Below, in pieces: positions 1-11,100 of a DNA stretch of 41,692 bases; position 1 is the stretch's first letter; every line of letters begins with the position of its first letter. This DNA is from Bacillota bacterium (lineage in GTDB: Bacteria > Bacillota > Clostridia > Acetivibrionales > DSM-1351): assembly GCA_023444055.1 (NCBI GenBank), contig JAEZRV010000027.1, positions 1 to 41,692 of the forward strand, given 5' to 3'. The translations under genes and the position numbers were made by a program. The notes beneath the pieces are model-generated. The model searched no databases. It was not told the origin of the DNA and was given only the letters and a program-made list of their open reading frames with translations.

Positions 1-3000
1 ACGGGGATCGGCTAAAGGAACAGGCCCGGCAGCTGCTGGTGGAAATAAAAGAGCAGCGGCTATGCGACAGCGACCTGGCTTCTGTGGCCTATACCCTTCA
101 GATAGGGCGGGAAGCCATGGAAGAACGCCTTGGAATTGTGGTAGGCTCCGTCAAGGAATTAGAGGAAAAGCTGAGGGATTTCACCGAGGGACGGGAAGAC
201 ATGGAGGCCGTATACCGGGGACAGGTCAAACGGAACAGGGAGGCGCTGGCTGCATTTACTGTGGACGAAGAACTGCAGGAGGCAATTAGCAAATGGATCC
301 AGCGCAAAAAGTATGCAAGGCTCCTGGACCTGTGGACCAAGGGGCTGGCGGTTGACTGGAACAGGCTCTATGGGGATGTAAAGCTCCAGAAAATATGCCT
401 GCCTACCTATCCTTTTGCAAGAGAGCGTTACTGGGTAGGCGGCACAGGCCTTAAAATGCAGGAAAGCGTGTCCGCCCCATCTTCGGGGACGCACATAAAA
501 AATGTACAGATTCCGGAGCCGCAAGAGGCTTACAGTATGATGACATTTGAAGAAAACTGGGAGGAGCAGCCCCTGCCAATATTTTCCCAACAGGATATGA
601 AAGTGCTGGTTTGCTTTCTTTCAAATGAAGAGAACCGGGAGAAGGTTTTGGAGTCGGTGCACACTTTAAATAAGAATACTGAGGTAGTTTTCATATCAAG
701 GGATACAAGCTACCTGAAACATTCCCGATATGAATACAGTATTGCCTATGGAGATAGCAGTACATACAAGGAGGCTTTTGGCAGTATCCGGAAAGATTTT
801 AGTCGGGTAAATGCCGTATTGTATCTCTGGCCCCATGAAAATACCGAATGTATACAGGAATATTCCAATATTGTTCATATCCTGCAAGCTGTGGTTTCAA
901 CGGACTTAAAGCCTGGCAAAGTCATATTGTCTGCAAAATTTGACAATGAATTGGAACGCTGTTATCTGGAATCATGGATTGGATTTGAACGTTCCTTGGG
1001 GCAGGTTCTGCCGGATACAGATGTAGCCGTAATCTGCCGGAAAGCCTGTGAAGAGGGTTCTGGTTTGGGACAATGGATGCAGAGGCTCTGGGCGGAGATG
1101 CAGGCACAGAAAACAAAGAGCGTATTATACCAGGATGGGAAACGTTATATATGCCGCATACGGGAAACAGCGATTCAGCCAAGTGACAGCCTGGTGAAAG
1201 AAGGAGGCACCTATCTGATTACAGGTGGTCTTGGAGGCCTTGGGTTGCTGATTGCTGAACACCATGCAAAAACAAAGTCTATAAATCTGGTGCTGACTGG
1301 ACGTTCACCGATAGATGAAGAAAAACGGTCAAAAATCGCGAAGATAGAAAATATGGGAAGCCGTGTTCTATATGTGCAGGCAGATGTTTGTGATTTAAAT
1401 TCCATGCTGGAAGGTGTAAGACAGGCTAAAGAACTTTTTGGGGCGATTCATGGAGTTATCCATGCGGCAGGGCTCATAGACAATAAAAAGCTTATGGAAA
1501 AGGATATTCGAAGCTTTGAAAGGATATTGGGTCCGAAGGTTGAAGGAACCCTTGTTCTTGACAAAGTGTTAGAGAACGAACCTCTTGATTTTGTCTGCTA
1601 TTTTTCTTCCTCATCGGCGATCTTGGGTGACTTTGGAGCATGTGACTATGCAATTGGAAACCGTTTTCAGACAGCTTATGCCCGGTGCAGAAATGTACAA
1701 CGGCAAAATGGTAAGGCGGTTGTAATTAATTGGCCGCTTTGGAGAGAGGGCGGTATGCTGCGTGAAGCGGATGAAAGTGCCGCAATGTATTTGAAAACCA
1801 GCGGCCAGCGTTTTCTGGAGGCCGGCGAGGGCAGTGCCGCATTTGAGCGTCTTTTACCCCAGCCCAATATACAGCACCTGGTACTGGTGGGACAGCGAAG
1901 CAGGGTATGCCGTTTTTTGGGGATAGCGCATGATGTGAAAGATGTTCTGGTTCCGGCGGCAGCAAGCGCAGCTTGTGAAGAAAGACCGGTAAAAGAGGAA
2001 AAATTCAGTTTAGAACAGTGCCTGGAGCAGGATATAAAAGAGAAAGCTGAAAAAATACTGAAAATACCTGCGGACAAACTGGACATCGATGAGAATCTGG
2101 CAGATTTCGGGTTTGATTCCATCAGCCTAACTGAATTTGCATCCACGCTGACAGCCTATTTTGGGATTGAAATCACTCCCTCGGTGTTTTACGGCTACTC
2201 CACTATTGAAAAACTCATTCAATATTTTTTGGGTGAACACTCGGAGGCCATAGAAAAATTCTACCGGGGAAATAGTGTAAGCAGGAGTAACTCCCAACAG
2301 GTTCAAACTGAAGCAATTCTACAGCAAGAGCAGGTGCATTTTGAGGAAAGGCCTGTAGAAGGCGATATTTCCCGTGGTATTCCAGAGCCCATTGCAGTCA
2401 TCGGGATGAGTGGACGGTTTCCGCAGTCATGGAGTGTTGAGGAGTTTTGGAATAATATAAAAGACGGTAAGGAATGTATCACGGAAATTCCCTCCGATAG
2501 ATGGGATTGGAGGGAGCACTGCCAGGATTTAGGCAATGCTCCAGGAAAATTTAAATCCAGGTGGGGGGGATTCCTTCCCGGGGTAGACCGTTTTGATCCG
2601 CTGTTTTTTGAAATATCGCCAAAAGAGGCTGAATATATGGACCCCAGACAGCGTCTGTTCCTGGAGGAAGCATGGCATGCATTAGAGGATGCAGGATACA
2701 TGGGAAAACGGATCAGAGGGAAATCATGCGGAGTTTATGTGGGAGTTGAAGAAGGTGAATACGGATTCCTGGCAGGTGAGGACGGCCCGCTCAACAGCAA
2801 CCAAAATGCAACATTGTCGGCCCGCATTGCTTATGCATTGGATTTAAAAGGGCCAAACATGGCATTGACGGCAGCCTGTTCCTCTGGTCTCGTTGCCGTA
2901 CATCAGGCATGCCAGGCCTTGCGCCAGGGTGATTGCGAGATGGCTCTGGTCGGTGGTATTAATTTAATCATTTCGCCATTGATATATAAAGGGATGGGCA

Positions 3001-5189
3001 AAGCAGACATGCTTTCTCCAGACGGGAAGTGCTATGTGTTCGATGAACGTGCGAACGGACTGGTACCCGGTGAAGCGGTAGCTGTTGTAATGCTCAAGCC
3101 CCTGTCAAAGGCAGTTGCCGACAAGGACCAAATCTATGGCTGCATAAAGGCAAGCGGAGTGAATTACAATGGTCAAGCAAATGGAATAACGGCTCCGAAT
3201 TCTGTAGCCCAGGTGGAATTGATTAAAAATGTTTACGATAAATACCGTATCAATCCGGAAGAGATTCAATATGTAATGGCACACAGTGTAGGGTCCAAAC
3301 TCGGAGACCCCGTTGAAGTTCAAGCATTGACAAGCGCATTCCGCAAATATACCGGTAAAAAGCAATACTGTGCAATAGGAACGGTAAAGCCGCTAATAGG
3401 CCATACATTTGCAGCCTCGGGCGTGGTCAGCCTGATGGGAATGCTGATGGCAATGAAGGATAAAACAATTCCGGCCTTATATAATTATGAACACAAAAAT
3501 ACGTTTATCAATTTTGAAGAAAGCCCATTTACGGTGAATAAAGAAAACATGCCATGGGTGACAGCAGATAACAGGCCAAGGCTGGGAGCAATCAGCACCA
3601 CGGGGATAAATGGAACAAACGCACATGCGGTGATAGAAGAATATATTCCCTCCATAAAAGAAACGGTTGATAGCTGTCAGGATCCTTCACCGGAGGTAAT
3701 GGTTTTTTCAGCCGGCAATTATGAACGGTTGGCGGAAGTTGTCCGACAAATGCTTGATTATATGAAACACAAATCCTCTGAAGGAGTAAGCCTTCGGGAT
3801 ATAGCCTATAACCTTCAAACAGGGAGGGAAGCCATGAATAAGAGGATGGCATTCATTGCTTCCTCAAAGAAAGAGGCATATAGAAAGCTCGAATATTTCA
3901 CTTCTACCGCAGTAGAAGATTTATCGGAAAATGAGGTTTTTATATCAGGCAAAGAATCAAAAGGGAACAGCAGAACACACATCAGGGATATGAAAAACAC
4001 AAATGCGCTGATAGAAGCTGCGTTGAGGGAGAAAAATCTGGAATGCCTGGCGCTAGCATGGGTGGAGGGAAATACGGTCCCGTGGGAAAGTCTGCATGCT
4101 GACGGTAAAGTAAGAAAAATATCACTTCCGACATACCCGTTTACAAAGAGGAAATGCTGGATGAATACCAGACAAACTGGTAACGCGTTAAGTACAGCGG
4201 GAAATATGGTGGCAACCGGCCGGCAGGATTACGAGAACAAGGCTGCGGAGTTTTATACCTATCTGGTGGAAAGCAGTGAAAGGGAATATCATGAAGAGTA
4301 TTTAACGTTTTGTCCGTTTGAAGGAAAAATCCCAGGCTTTTCAGTCAGCCGCGTACATTTAAGCCCTGAAAAATATCCTTCTGAACTGGCAATGGTGAGG
4401 AAAAAGCAGGAGGAAATGCGTCAGGTCCTCTTCTGCAAGGTTGATTTCGATAAAATCAATTCACTATTTGACATTGGCTGCGGGCATGGAACGGATGTTA
4501 TACAAATAGCAAAACTTTATCCTCACATAAAGACCCACGGGTTTACCATTACCCAAGCCCAGGCAGACCTCGGAAACCAGAGGATCAAGGAATTGAACTT
4601 GAACACTCAAGCCGGGATCTTCCATAGGGACAGTTCTATGGATGAATTCCCGGGAAATTATGATGCAATCATCGGAATCGAAGTGTGCTGTCATATCCGG
4701 AATAAGGAGGGAGTGTTTAGGAACATCGCTTCTTCCCTCCGTCAGGATGGATCAGTACTGCTGATGGATTTTATTGCTAACCTGCGTGGGCCGATAGTGG
4801 ATCACAACGTCGAAATCAGTATTCCGACAGTACAGGAATGGGTTAGTATTTTCTCTCGGCACAACCTGGTCATCGATGAAATCATTGATGTTTCCCCGCA
4901 GATTGCAAATTACCTTTATGATCCGGAACACAAACAAAATACAGAACATCTTCCACAGGTAGTAAAAGACTCGATACAAAACTTTGTGAATTGCTCTGTT
5001 TCCCTTGAACGGGGGTGGATAAGCTATTGCCTGTTCAAGCTTAAGAAAGATACCATCCGCAGCGAATCGGAACGCCGGGAATATAATGAAGCTAAAATTT
5101 CAAATAAAGTACGATACCCTGAGGCATTGAAAGAAATGCTGGACAAAGGGCATATTCCCTATCCACAAAAAAATAGAGGAGTGATATAG
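1..5189 (+). CDS. Trans-AT type I polyketide synthase, 5'-partial: (KS linker)-KR-ACP-KS-MT
   Basis: The reading frame is already open at base 3, so the gene starts outside the window; the GTG at 39 is internal. The first 130 codons are the linker that follows a ketosynthase, ending in an LPTYPFARERYW block, so the KS of this module lies upstream. Then come a ketoreductase (NADPH motif TGGLGGLG near 1220; catalytic Tyr codon 1647), an acyl carrier protein (DFGFDSI, phosphopantetheine Ser at 2118), a ketosynthase (Cys at 2877 in TAACSSG, His at 3282 and 3402), a second LPTYPF linker, and a C-methyltransferase (SAM motif DIGCGHG at 4470). No AT, DH or ER domain is present, so this is a trans-AT system. 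The gene ends after the MT, and the matching ACP opens the next gene two bases downstream. The KS carries AHSVGS where AHGTGT is usual. The KR stretch has GLIDN where B-type KRs have VLDD, so stereochemistry is uncertain. Confidence 0.95.
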   Translation, partial: GDRLKEQARQLLVEIKEQRLCDSDLASVAYTLQIGREAMEERLGIVVGSVKELEEKLRDFTEGREDMEAVYRGQVKRNREALAAFTVDEELQEAISKWIQRKKYARLLDLWTKGLAVDWNRLYGDVKLQKICLPTYPFARERYWVGGTGLKMQESVSAPSSGTHIKNVQIPEPQEAYSMMTFEENWEEQPLPIFSQQDMKVLVCFLSNEENREKVLESVHTLNKNTEVVFISRDTSYLKHSRYEYSIAYGDSSTYKEAFGSIRKDFSRVNAVLYLWPHENTECIQEYSNIVHILQAVVSTDLKPGKVILSAKFDNELERCYLESWIGFERSLGQVLPDTDVAVICRKACEEGSGLGQWMQRLWAEMQAQKTKSVLYQDGKRYICRIRETAIQPSDSLVKEGGTYLITGGLGGLGLLIAEHHAKTKSINLVLTGRSPIDEEKRSKIAKIENMGSRVLYVQADVCDLNSMLEGVRQAKELFGAIHGVIHAAGLIDNKKLMEKDIRSFERILGPKVEGTLVLDKVLENEPLDFVCYFSSSSAILGDFGACDYAIGNRFQTAYARCRNVQRQNGKAVVINWPLWREGGMLREADESAAMYLKTSGQRFLEAGEGSAAFERLLPQPNIQHLVLVGQRSRVCRFLGIAHDVKDVLVPAAASAACEERPVKEEKFSLEQCLEQDIKEKAEKILKIPADKLDIDENLADFGFDSISLTEFASTLTAYFGIEITPSVFYGYSTIEKLIQYFLGEHSEAIEKFYRGNSVSRSNSQQVQTEAILQQEQVHFEERPVEGDISRGIPEPIAVIGMSGRFPQSWSVEEFWNNIKDGKECITEIPSDRWDWREHCQDLGNAPGKFKSRWGGFLPGVDRFDPLFFEISPKEAEYMDPRQRLFLEEAWHALEDAGYMGKRIRGKSCGVYVGVEEGEYGFLAGEDGPLNSNQNATLSARIAYALDLKGPNMALTAACSSGLVAVHQACQALRQGDCEMALVGGINLIISPLIYKGMGKADMLSPDGKCYVFDERANGLVPGEAVAVVMLKPLSKAVADKDQIYGCIKASGVNYNGQANGITAPNSVAQVELIKNVYDKYRINPEEIQYVMAHSVGSKLGDPVEVQALTSAFRKYTGKKQYCAIGTVKPLIGHTFAASGVVSLMGMLMAMKDKTIPALYNYEHKNTFINFEESPFTVNKENMPWVTADNRPRLGAISTTGINGTNAHAVIEEYIPSIKETVDSCQDPSPEVMVFSAGNYERLAEVVRQMLDYMKHKSSEGVSLRDIAYNLQTGREAMNKRMAFIASSKKEAYRKLEYFTSTAVEDLSENEVFISGKESKGNSRTHIRDMKNTNALIEAALREKNLECLALAWVEGNTVPWESLHADGKVRKISLPTYPFTKRKCWMNTRQTGNALSTAGNMVATGRQDYENKAAEFYTYLVESSEREYHEEYLTFCPFEGKIPGFSVSRVHLSPEKYPSELAMVRKKQEEMRQVLFCKVDFDKINSLFDIGCGHGTDVIQIAKLYPHIKTHGFTITQAQADLGNQRIKELNLNTQAGIFHRDSSMDEFPGNYDAIIGIEVCCHIRNKEGVFRNIASSLRQDGSVLLMDFIANLRGPIVDHNVEISIPTVQEWVSIFSRHNLVIDEIIDVSPQIANYLYDPEHKQNTEHLPQVVKDSIQNFVNCSVSLERGWISYCLFKLKKDTIRSESERREYNEAKISNKVRYPEALKEMLDKGHIPYPQKNRGVI

Positions 5190-5191
5190 AT

Positions 5192-8100
5192 ATGGACTAC
5201 CGGGTTACAGAAAGCAGCGTCTTTGGAGAAGTACTTTCGGGTGTTGAAGAGAGCCTGATCAATACTTTTGAAAAAGTTTTAGGGCTGCAGCGGGCAGATC
5301 TTGAAGAAAAAAGGACCTTTAAGGAACTGGGGATCGGATCAATCAACGCCGTTGAACTGCTGGAGGCAATTAACAATAAGTTTGATTTGAGTCTTCCTAC
5401 CAGTATTATATTTGAGTGTGCCAATTTGGAAGGGTTGGCAAGCTATATAGCGGAAATTGTGCAGCAAAGCCGTAAGCAGCAGAAGGCTCCTGCGGTCCAA
5501 ACGGCTCGAAGGGAGCCGGAGGGGAATACCGGGAGGACTGTGGAGGATTATGCAAAAAAATTACCGGAGCATTCTGATAAAGGGGCGTATGAGGCCTTAG
5601 ACCCGAAGAACTGCAGAGTAAATGAACCGGATGATATTGCCGTTATCGGGCTTTCCTGCCGATGTGCCGGAGCGGATGGACAAGACGCGTTCTGGGATAT
5701 TGTAAGCCAAGGAAAGAATTGTACCCGAGAAATCACTGACAAAAGCTGGCTTGAATACTTCAGAGCAAACTCCTCTACTTCGGTTCCAGGCCGTTATGGG
5801 GCGATGGATGATATTGAATTCTTTGACCCGATGTTTTTTAATATTTCCGCTGTAGAAGCCGGCTCGATGGATGTTCAGCAGCGCATTCTTCTGGAAGAGT
5901 GTTACAGGGCGCTGGAGGATTCGGGATATACGCCTTCTCAGCTGCGTGGACAGGCGGTGGGAACTTATATGGGAACTATGGGGCAATCGTCTATGGCCCC
6001 TGACTTTTCCCACTATGCCATGCTGGGCTACGACTCCAGTATTATGGCAGCACGGATAGCATACTATCTGGATTTGAAGGGACCAGCCCTTGCGATAAAT
6101 ACAGCCTGCTCATCTTCCCTCGTAGCTATTAATATAGCTTGCCAGCAATTAAGGAACATGGATATAGATCTCGCAATCTCAGGAGGAATCTCAGTATACA
6201 CTCATCCCGGAGCTTTTATATCCATGCACAACGCTAAAATGCTTTCCCCTACTGGAGAATGCCGTCCTTTTGACAACAGTGCCAACGGCATCATCGTTGG
6301 AGATGGTGTTGGAGTCGTTATTCTTAAGAGACATAAAGAAGCTGTGAGGGATAATGACAACATATATGGGGTTATAAAGGGCATTGGAATAAACCAGGAT
6401 GGGCAAACCTCAGGGATTACTGCTCCCAGTTTCCTGTCTCAAAGCCAGTTGCAGGAATCTGTATATAGAAGGAACGGGATACACGTTGAGGATATTCAAT
6501 ATATAGAGGCCCACGGTACCGCAACAAAATTGGGTGATCCTGTAGAGATTCATGCGCTGACCAGCACGTTCAACAAATTCACGGCTGAGAAGAGGTTTTG
6601 TGCAATCGGTTCGGTGAAGGCTAACATAGGACATACCACGGCAGCGGCTGGTGTATTGAGCTTGATCAAGGTTTTATTAAGCCTGAAATATAAACAGATA
6701 CCGCCATCCATCAACTTCAGCAAGGAGAATGAGCATATTGATTTTGACAACAGTCCTGTTTACGTAAATACGGCTCTCAAGGAGTGGATGCCAAATTCCA
6801 AGGGAACCCGTTTGGCTGCAGTTAGTGCCTTTGGCTTTAGCGGCACGAATGCCCATGTTGTTGTTGAAGACTATCCTGAAAGAGGTATATCACCGGATAA
6901 TAGGAGAGATGAACCGGTATCGGGGTTATTGGTCCTTTCTGCTCAAAAGGAGGAAGGATTGCAGACGTATGCTAAAAAAGTGGCTGACTATATGAAGACT
7001 AATAGGGATATTCCGTTAGCCGACATATTGTACACCCTTCAGGTGGGGCGTGAAGGCATGACCTGCCGGTTGGCCCTGCTAGCCGGGAGTAAGGAAATGT
7101 TGATCAGCCAGTTGGAGCAGTTTGCTCAAAGTGGCACTCTGAAAGCCGACAATATATACACTGGAAAAACCGGTAAAAAGGATGGTATCAACATAAGCGA
7201 TACTGAAGAAGGGAGAGAGTTTATTCAAAATCTTGTCCGGAACAGGAAATTGAAAAAACTGGCCGAACTCTGGGTAAACGGCAACCAGATTGATTGGGCG
7301 GCGTTGCATGAAAACAGCCGGGCCAAGCGTTTGGGAGGGCTGCCTACTTATCCGTTTGCAAAAGAGAGCTACAGTCTACCAGGTATACCGTCAACACATA
7401 CGCGTATCAGGGGTAAAGGACTGAAGCAGCGGGAAAATGCAGGGCATATGGCACATGCTTATACCGAAACTATGCTGCAAAGTATCCCTGATGATTCGCT
7501 TGAGCCATTTGAATTGATGACTTTTAAAGAAGTATGGCAGGAAGATGCACTGCCTGTATCCGTACAGGCGGAATTCAAAACCCTTGTTTGTTTTATTTCC
7601 GACAGGGAGAAACAGCAGGAAGCTGCTGAAACGGTAAAAGCCATCAATAAAAACGCAGAAGTGGTTTTCGTCTCACAAGGTGCAGGCTGTGAAAAACATT
7701 CCAAGCATGCCTACAGCATTTCCCGTACTGATGAAAGTGCCTATAAATCAGTGTTTGAAAGCATAAGGAAAGACTACGGAGAGGCGGATGCCATTTTATA
7801 CCTGTGGACACTTGAGGATCCAAGCTGTATTGACGATTATGCTTGTATGGTCTACATGCTGCAAGCTGCTGCGGCTTCGAAAATAAAGCCCAGATGGATC
7901 ATAGCGGCGGCACAATATGACACTGGGCTGAACGGTTGCTATCCCGAGTCCTGGATTGGATTTGAGCGTTCCTATGGGTTAGTGCAGCCAAATACACAGG
8001 TGGCTGTGGTATTGCAGGAGGATGGGGTAAATAACACAGGCATAAAAGAATGGATTCAGCGGCTTTTGGCGGAGATGCAGACTCAAAAGCTCCGGAGCAC

Positions 8101-11100
8101 CATGTACAGAAATGGAAAAAGGCATGTATGCCAGATACAGCCTGTCCAGACAGAGCCTGGCGAAAGCGTATTGAAGCCGGGAGGCACATACTTGATCACA
8201 GGGGGCTGCGGAGCACTTGGAATGCTGTTTGCAGATCATCTTGCCAAGTCATCTCCGATGAATTTGATACTGGTTGGACGGTCTCCTGACAGTGCAGAAA
8301 AACAATCCAAAATAAAATTACTGGAAGCCATAGGCAGCCAGGTACTATATATTCAGGCTGATGTTTGTGACAGGAGCAGCATGGAAAAGGCGTTAACCTT
8401 GGCAAAAGAGCGTTTTGGAAAAATCAATGGGGTTATTCATACTGCCGGCCTTAAGAGCAATCAGAACATCTTTGCAAAGAAGATGGAGGACTTCCAGAAG
8501 GTATTGAACCCCAAAGTCAAAGGGACATTGGTACTGGACGAAATACTTCAGCAGGAGAAGCTTGATTTTGTTTGCTATTTTTCGTCTTCCTCTGCTGTCA
8601 TGGGTGACTTCGGTTCTTGTGACTATGCTGTTGCCAACCGCTTTCAGATGGCTTATGCCAACTATCGAAGCCGTCGGCGCCCGGGCCGGACCTTTGTAAT
8701 CAATTGGCCTTTATGGAAAAATGGTGGTATGGGCTTCGAAGACGGAGAGAACAGCAAAATATATCTGAAATCCAGCGGCCAGCGTTTATTGGAAAATGAG
8801 GAGGGGTTTGCAGTCTTTGACAGGGTCCTGTCTCAAAGTGATACGCAGCATCTTGTTTTAGTGGGGCAGCCCAGCAGAATACGGCGCTTTTTGGGCCTTG
8901 TTCCTGAGGCTGAGGCCGCACTGGCAAGGGATGCCGTCACCCCCCAGAATAAAAAAAGGCGGGTGGAAATGAATGGATTCAGTATGGAGAAGTCTATGGA
9001 ATTGGATTTGAAAGAAATGGTTGCTAAAATCCTCAAAATCTCTAAAGACAAACTGGACATGGAGAAAAACCTGGCGGATTTCGGGTTTGACTCTATCAGT
9101 TTAGCGGATTTTGCAAGCCTGCTAACCAGTTACTATGGCTTTGAAATAGTTCCCGGCGTGTTTTACGGACACTCCACCCTTGAAAAATTGGTTCAATATT
9201 TCTTGACCGAACATAATGAAGCCATCCGGGAATTATACAGTGAAAATGAATGGGTACAAGACACTCCTCAAAAGGTACAAGCTCCGGCAGCCACAGCGGA
9301 AGTGGAACACCCTAAGAAAAGGAGATTTACGGAAAAGAGAGCTTTTCAGAGTGCAGCTGAGCCCATTGCGGTTATCGGAATGAGCGGACGTTTTCCCAGT
9401 GCCGACAATGTTGAGGAACTGTGGGAAAAAATAAAAAGCGGCAAGGAATGTATCTCGGAAATTCCTGCAGACCGTTGGAATTGGGAGGAATTTTGCAAAG
9501 ACTTCACTGATGAACTCGTAGAAGTAAGGTGCAACCGGGGGGGATTTGTCTCCGGTATAGACCGGTTTGATCCATTGTTTTTCAATATATCCCCAAAGGA
9601 AGCAGAGGCAATGGATCCAAAACAAAGGTTGTTTTTGGAGGAAGCATGGCATACCCTGGAGGATGCCGGATACATGGGGGAGAGGATCAAAGGAAAGTCA
9701 TGCGGGGTGTATGTGGGTGTGGAAGAGAGTGAGTACGGATACTTGTCCGGCAGGAGCGGATCTATTAACAGCAACCAAAATGCTACATTGTCAGCCCGTA
9801 TCGCATACACTTTGGATTTACGCGGCCCAAACCTGGCATTAACAGCAGCATGCTCTTCCGGCCTTGTGGCTATACATCAGGCATGCCAGGCGTTACGCCA
9901 GGGCGAATGCGAGATGGTGCTGGCAGGCGGCGTTAGTTTGATGATATCGCCGGCAGTATATGTCGGGCTGAGCAAAGCGGATATGCTTTCTCCGGATGGT
10001 GAGAGCTATGTGTTTGATCGGCGTGCAAACGGGTTGGTCCCGGGTGAAGCGGCAGCTGCAGTTTTACTCAAACCTTTGTCGAAGGCAATAGCAGATAAAG
10101 ATTATATTTATGGATGCATTAAAGCAAGCGGAGTGAACTACAGTGGAAAGACCAACGGCATCACAGCGCCCAGCCCTGTAGCACAGGCAGAGTTACTTGA
10201 GGACACATATAAAAAGTACAATATCCAACCGGAGAATATCCAGTTCGTATTGGCACATAGTGTTGGGTCTAAATTAGGAGATTGTATTGAAGTTCAGGCT
10301 CTTACAAGTGCATTTAGAAAGTATACCCATCAAAAGCAATATTGTGCCATAGGCTCGCTTAAACCGCTGATAGGGCACACTTTTGCCGCATCCGGTGTAG
10401 TAAGCTTGATTGGTATGCTAATGGCAATGAAGAATAAAGCCATTCCTGCTTTACATAATTATGAGTCAAATAATGAATATATCAACTTTCTGGAGAGTCC
10501 ATTCACCGTCAATAAAGAAAACATGGAGTGGACCGTGAAAAACGGCCAACCAAGGCTAGGCGTTATCAGTACCACCGGAATAAGCGGAACCAATGCCCAT
10601 GCTGTCATTGAGGAATATACCTGTTCTTTTAGTGAAGCGGATAATACTCAAGCTGCAGCTTCACCTCAGATTGTTGTTTTTTCGGCTAGAAACCAGGATC
10701 GGCTGCAGGCTGTCGTACAACGGGTTTGTGAATTTGTTGAACGCCGGCAGGAAATTTCCTTGTCTGATCTGGCTTACACTCTACAGGTAGGCCGGGAGCC
10801 AATGGAACAGAGAATGGCAATGCTTGCAAGCAGCCGTGACGAGATGATCCGAGGAATGAGGGAATATCTTAGCTCTTGTAAGGAGGGCGAAGCATCCATC
10901 CCAATATTTACGGGTAATCTGACAGGAGGCAGTACGGGAGTCAGGAGCATTCTTTTCGGAAAACTGGAGGGAATTATGCTTCAAGCTCTTCTATCAGAAA
11001 AGGACATGGAGAAAATCGCACTATTCTGGACTCAAGGGGGAAGGATACCTTGGGAGCTTCTGCATGAGGGGGAAAAGGTCCAAAGGATACCCATACCTGC

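Noticed and set aside
1676..2146. A 156-codon - strand frame within the first PKS gene.
   Set aside because: It lies opposite the KR-ACP region, is rich in Ser/Arg/Cys as expected of a shadow frame, and has no ribosome site.
2390..3640. Reading the AHSVGS ketosynthases as inactive, non-elongating KS0 domains.
   Set aside because: KS0 domains lose the His of HGTGT, but here this His, the Cys and the second His are all kept. I report the motif as unusual rather than inactive.
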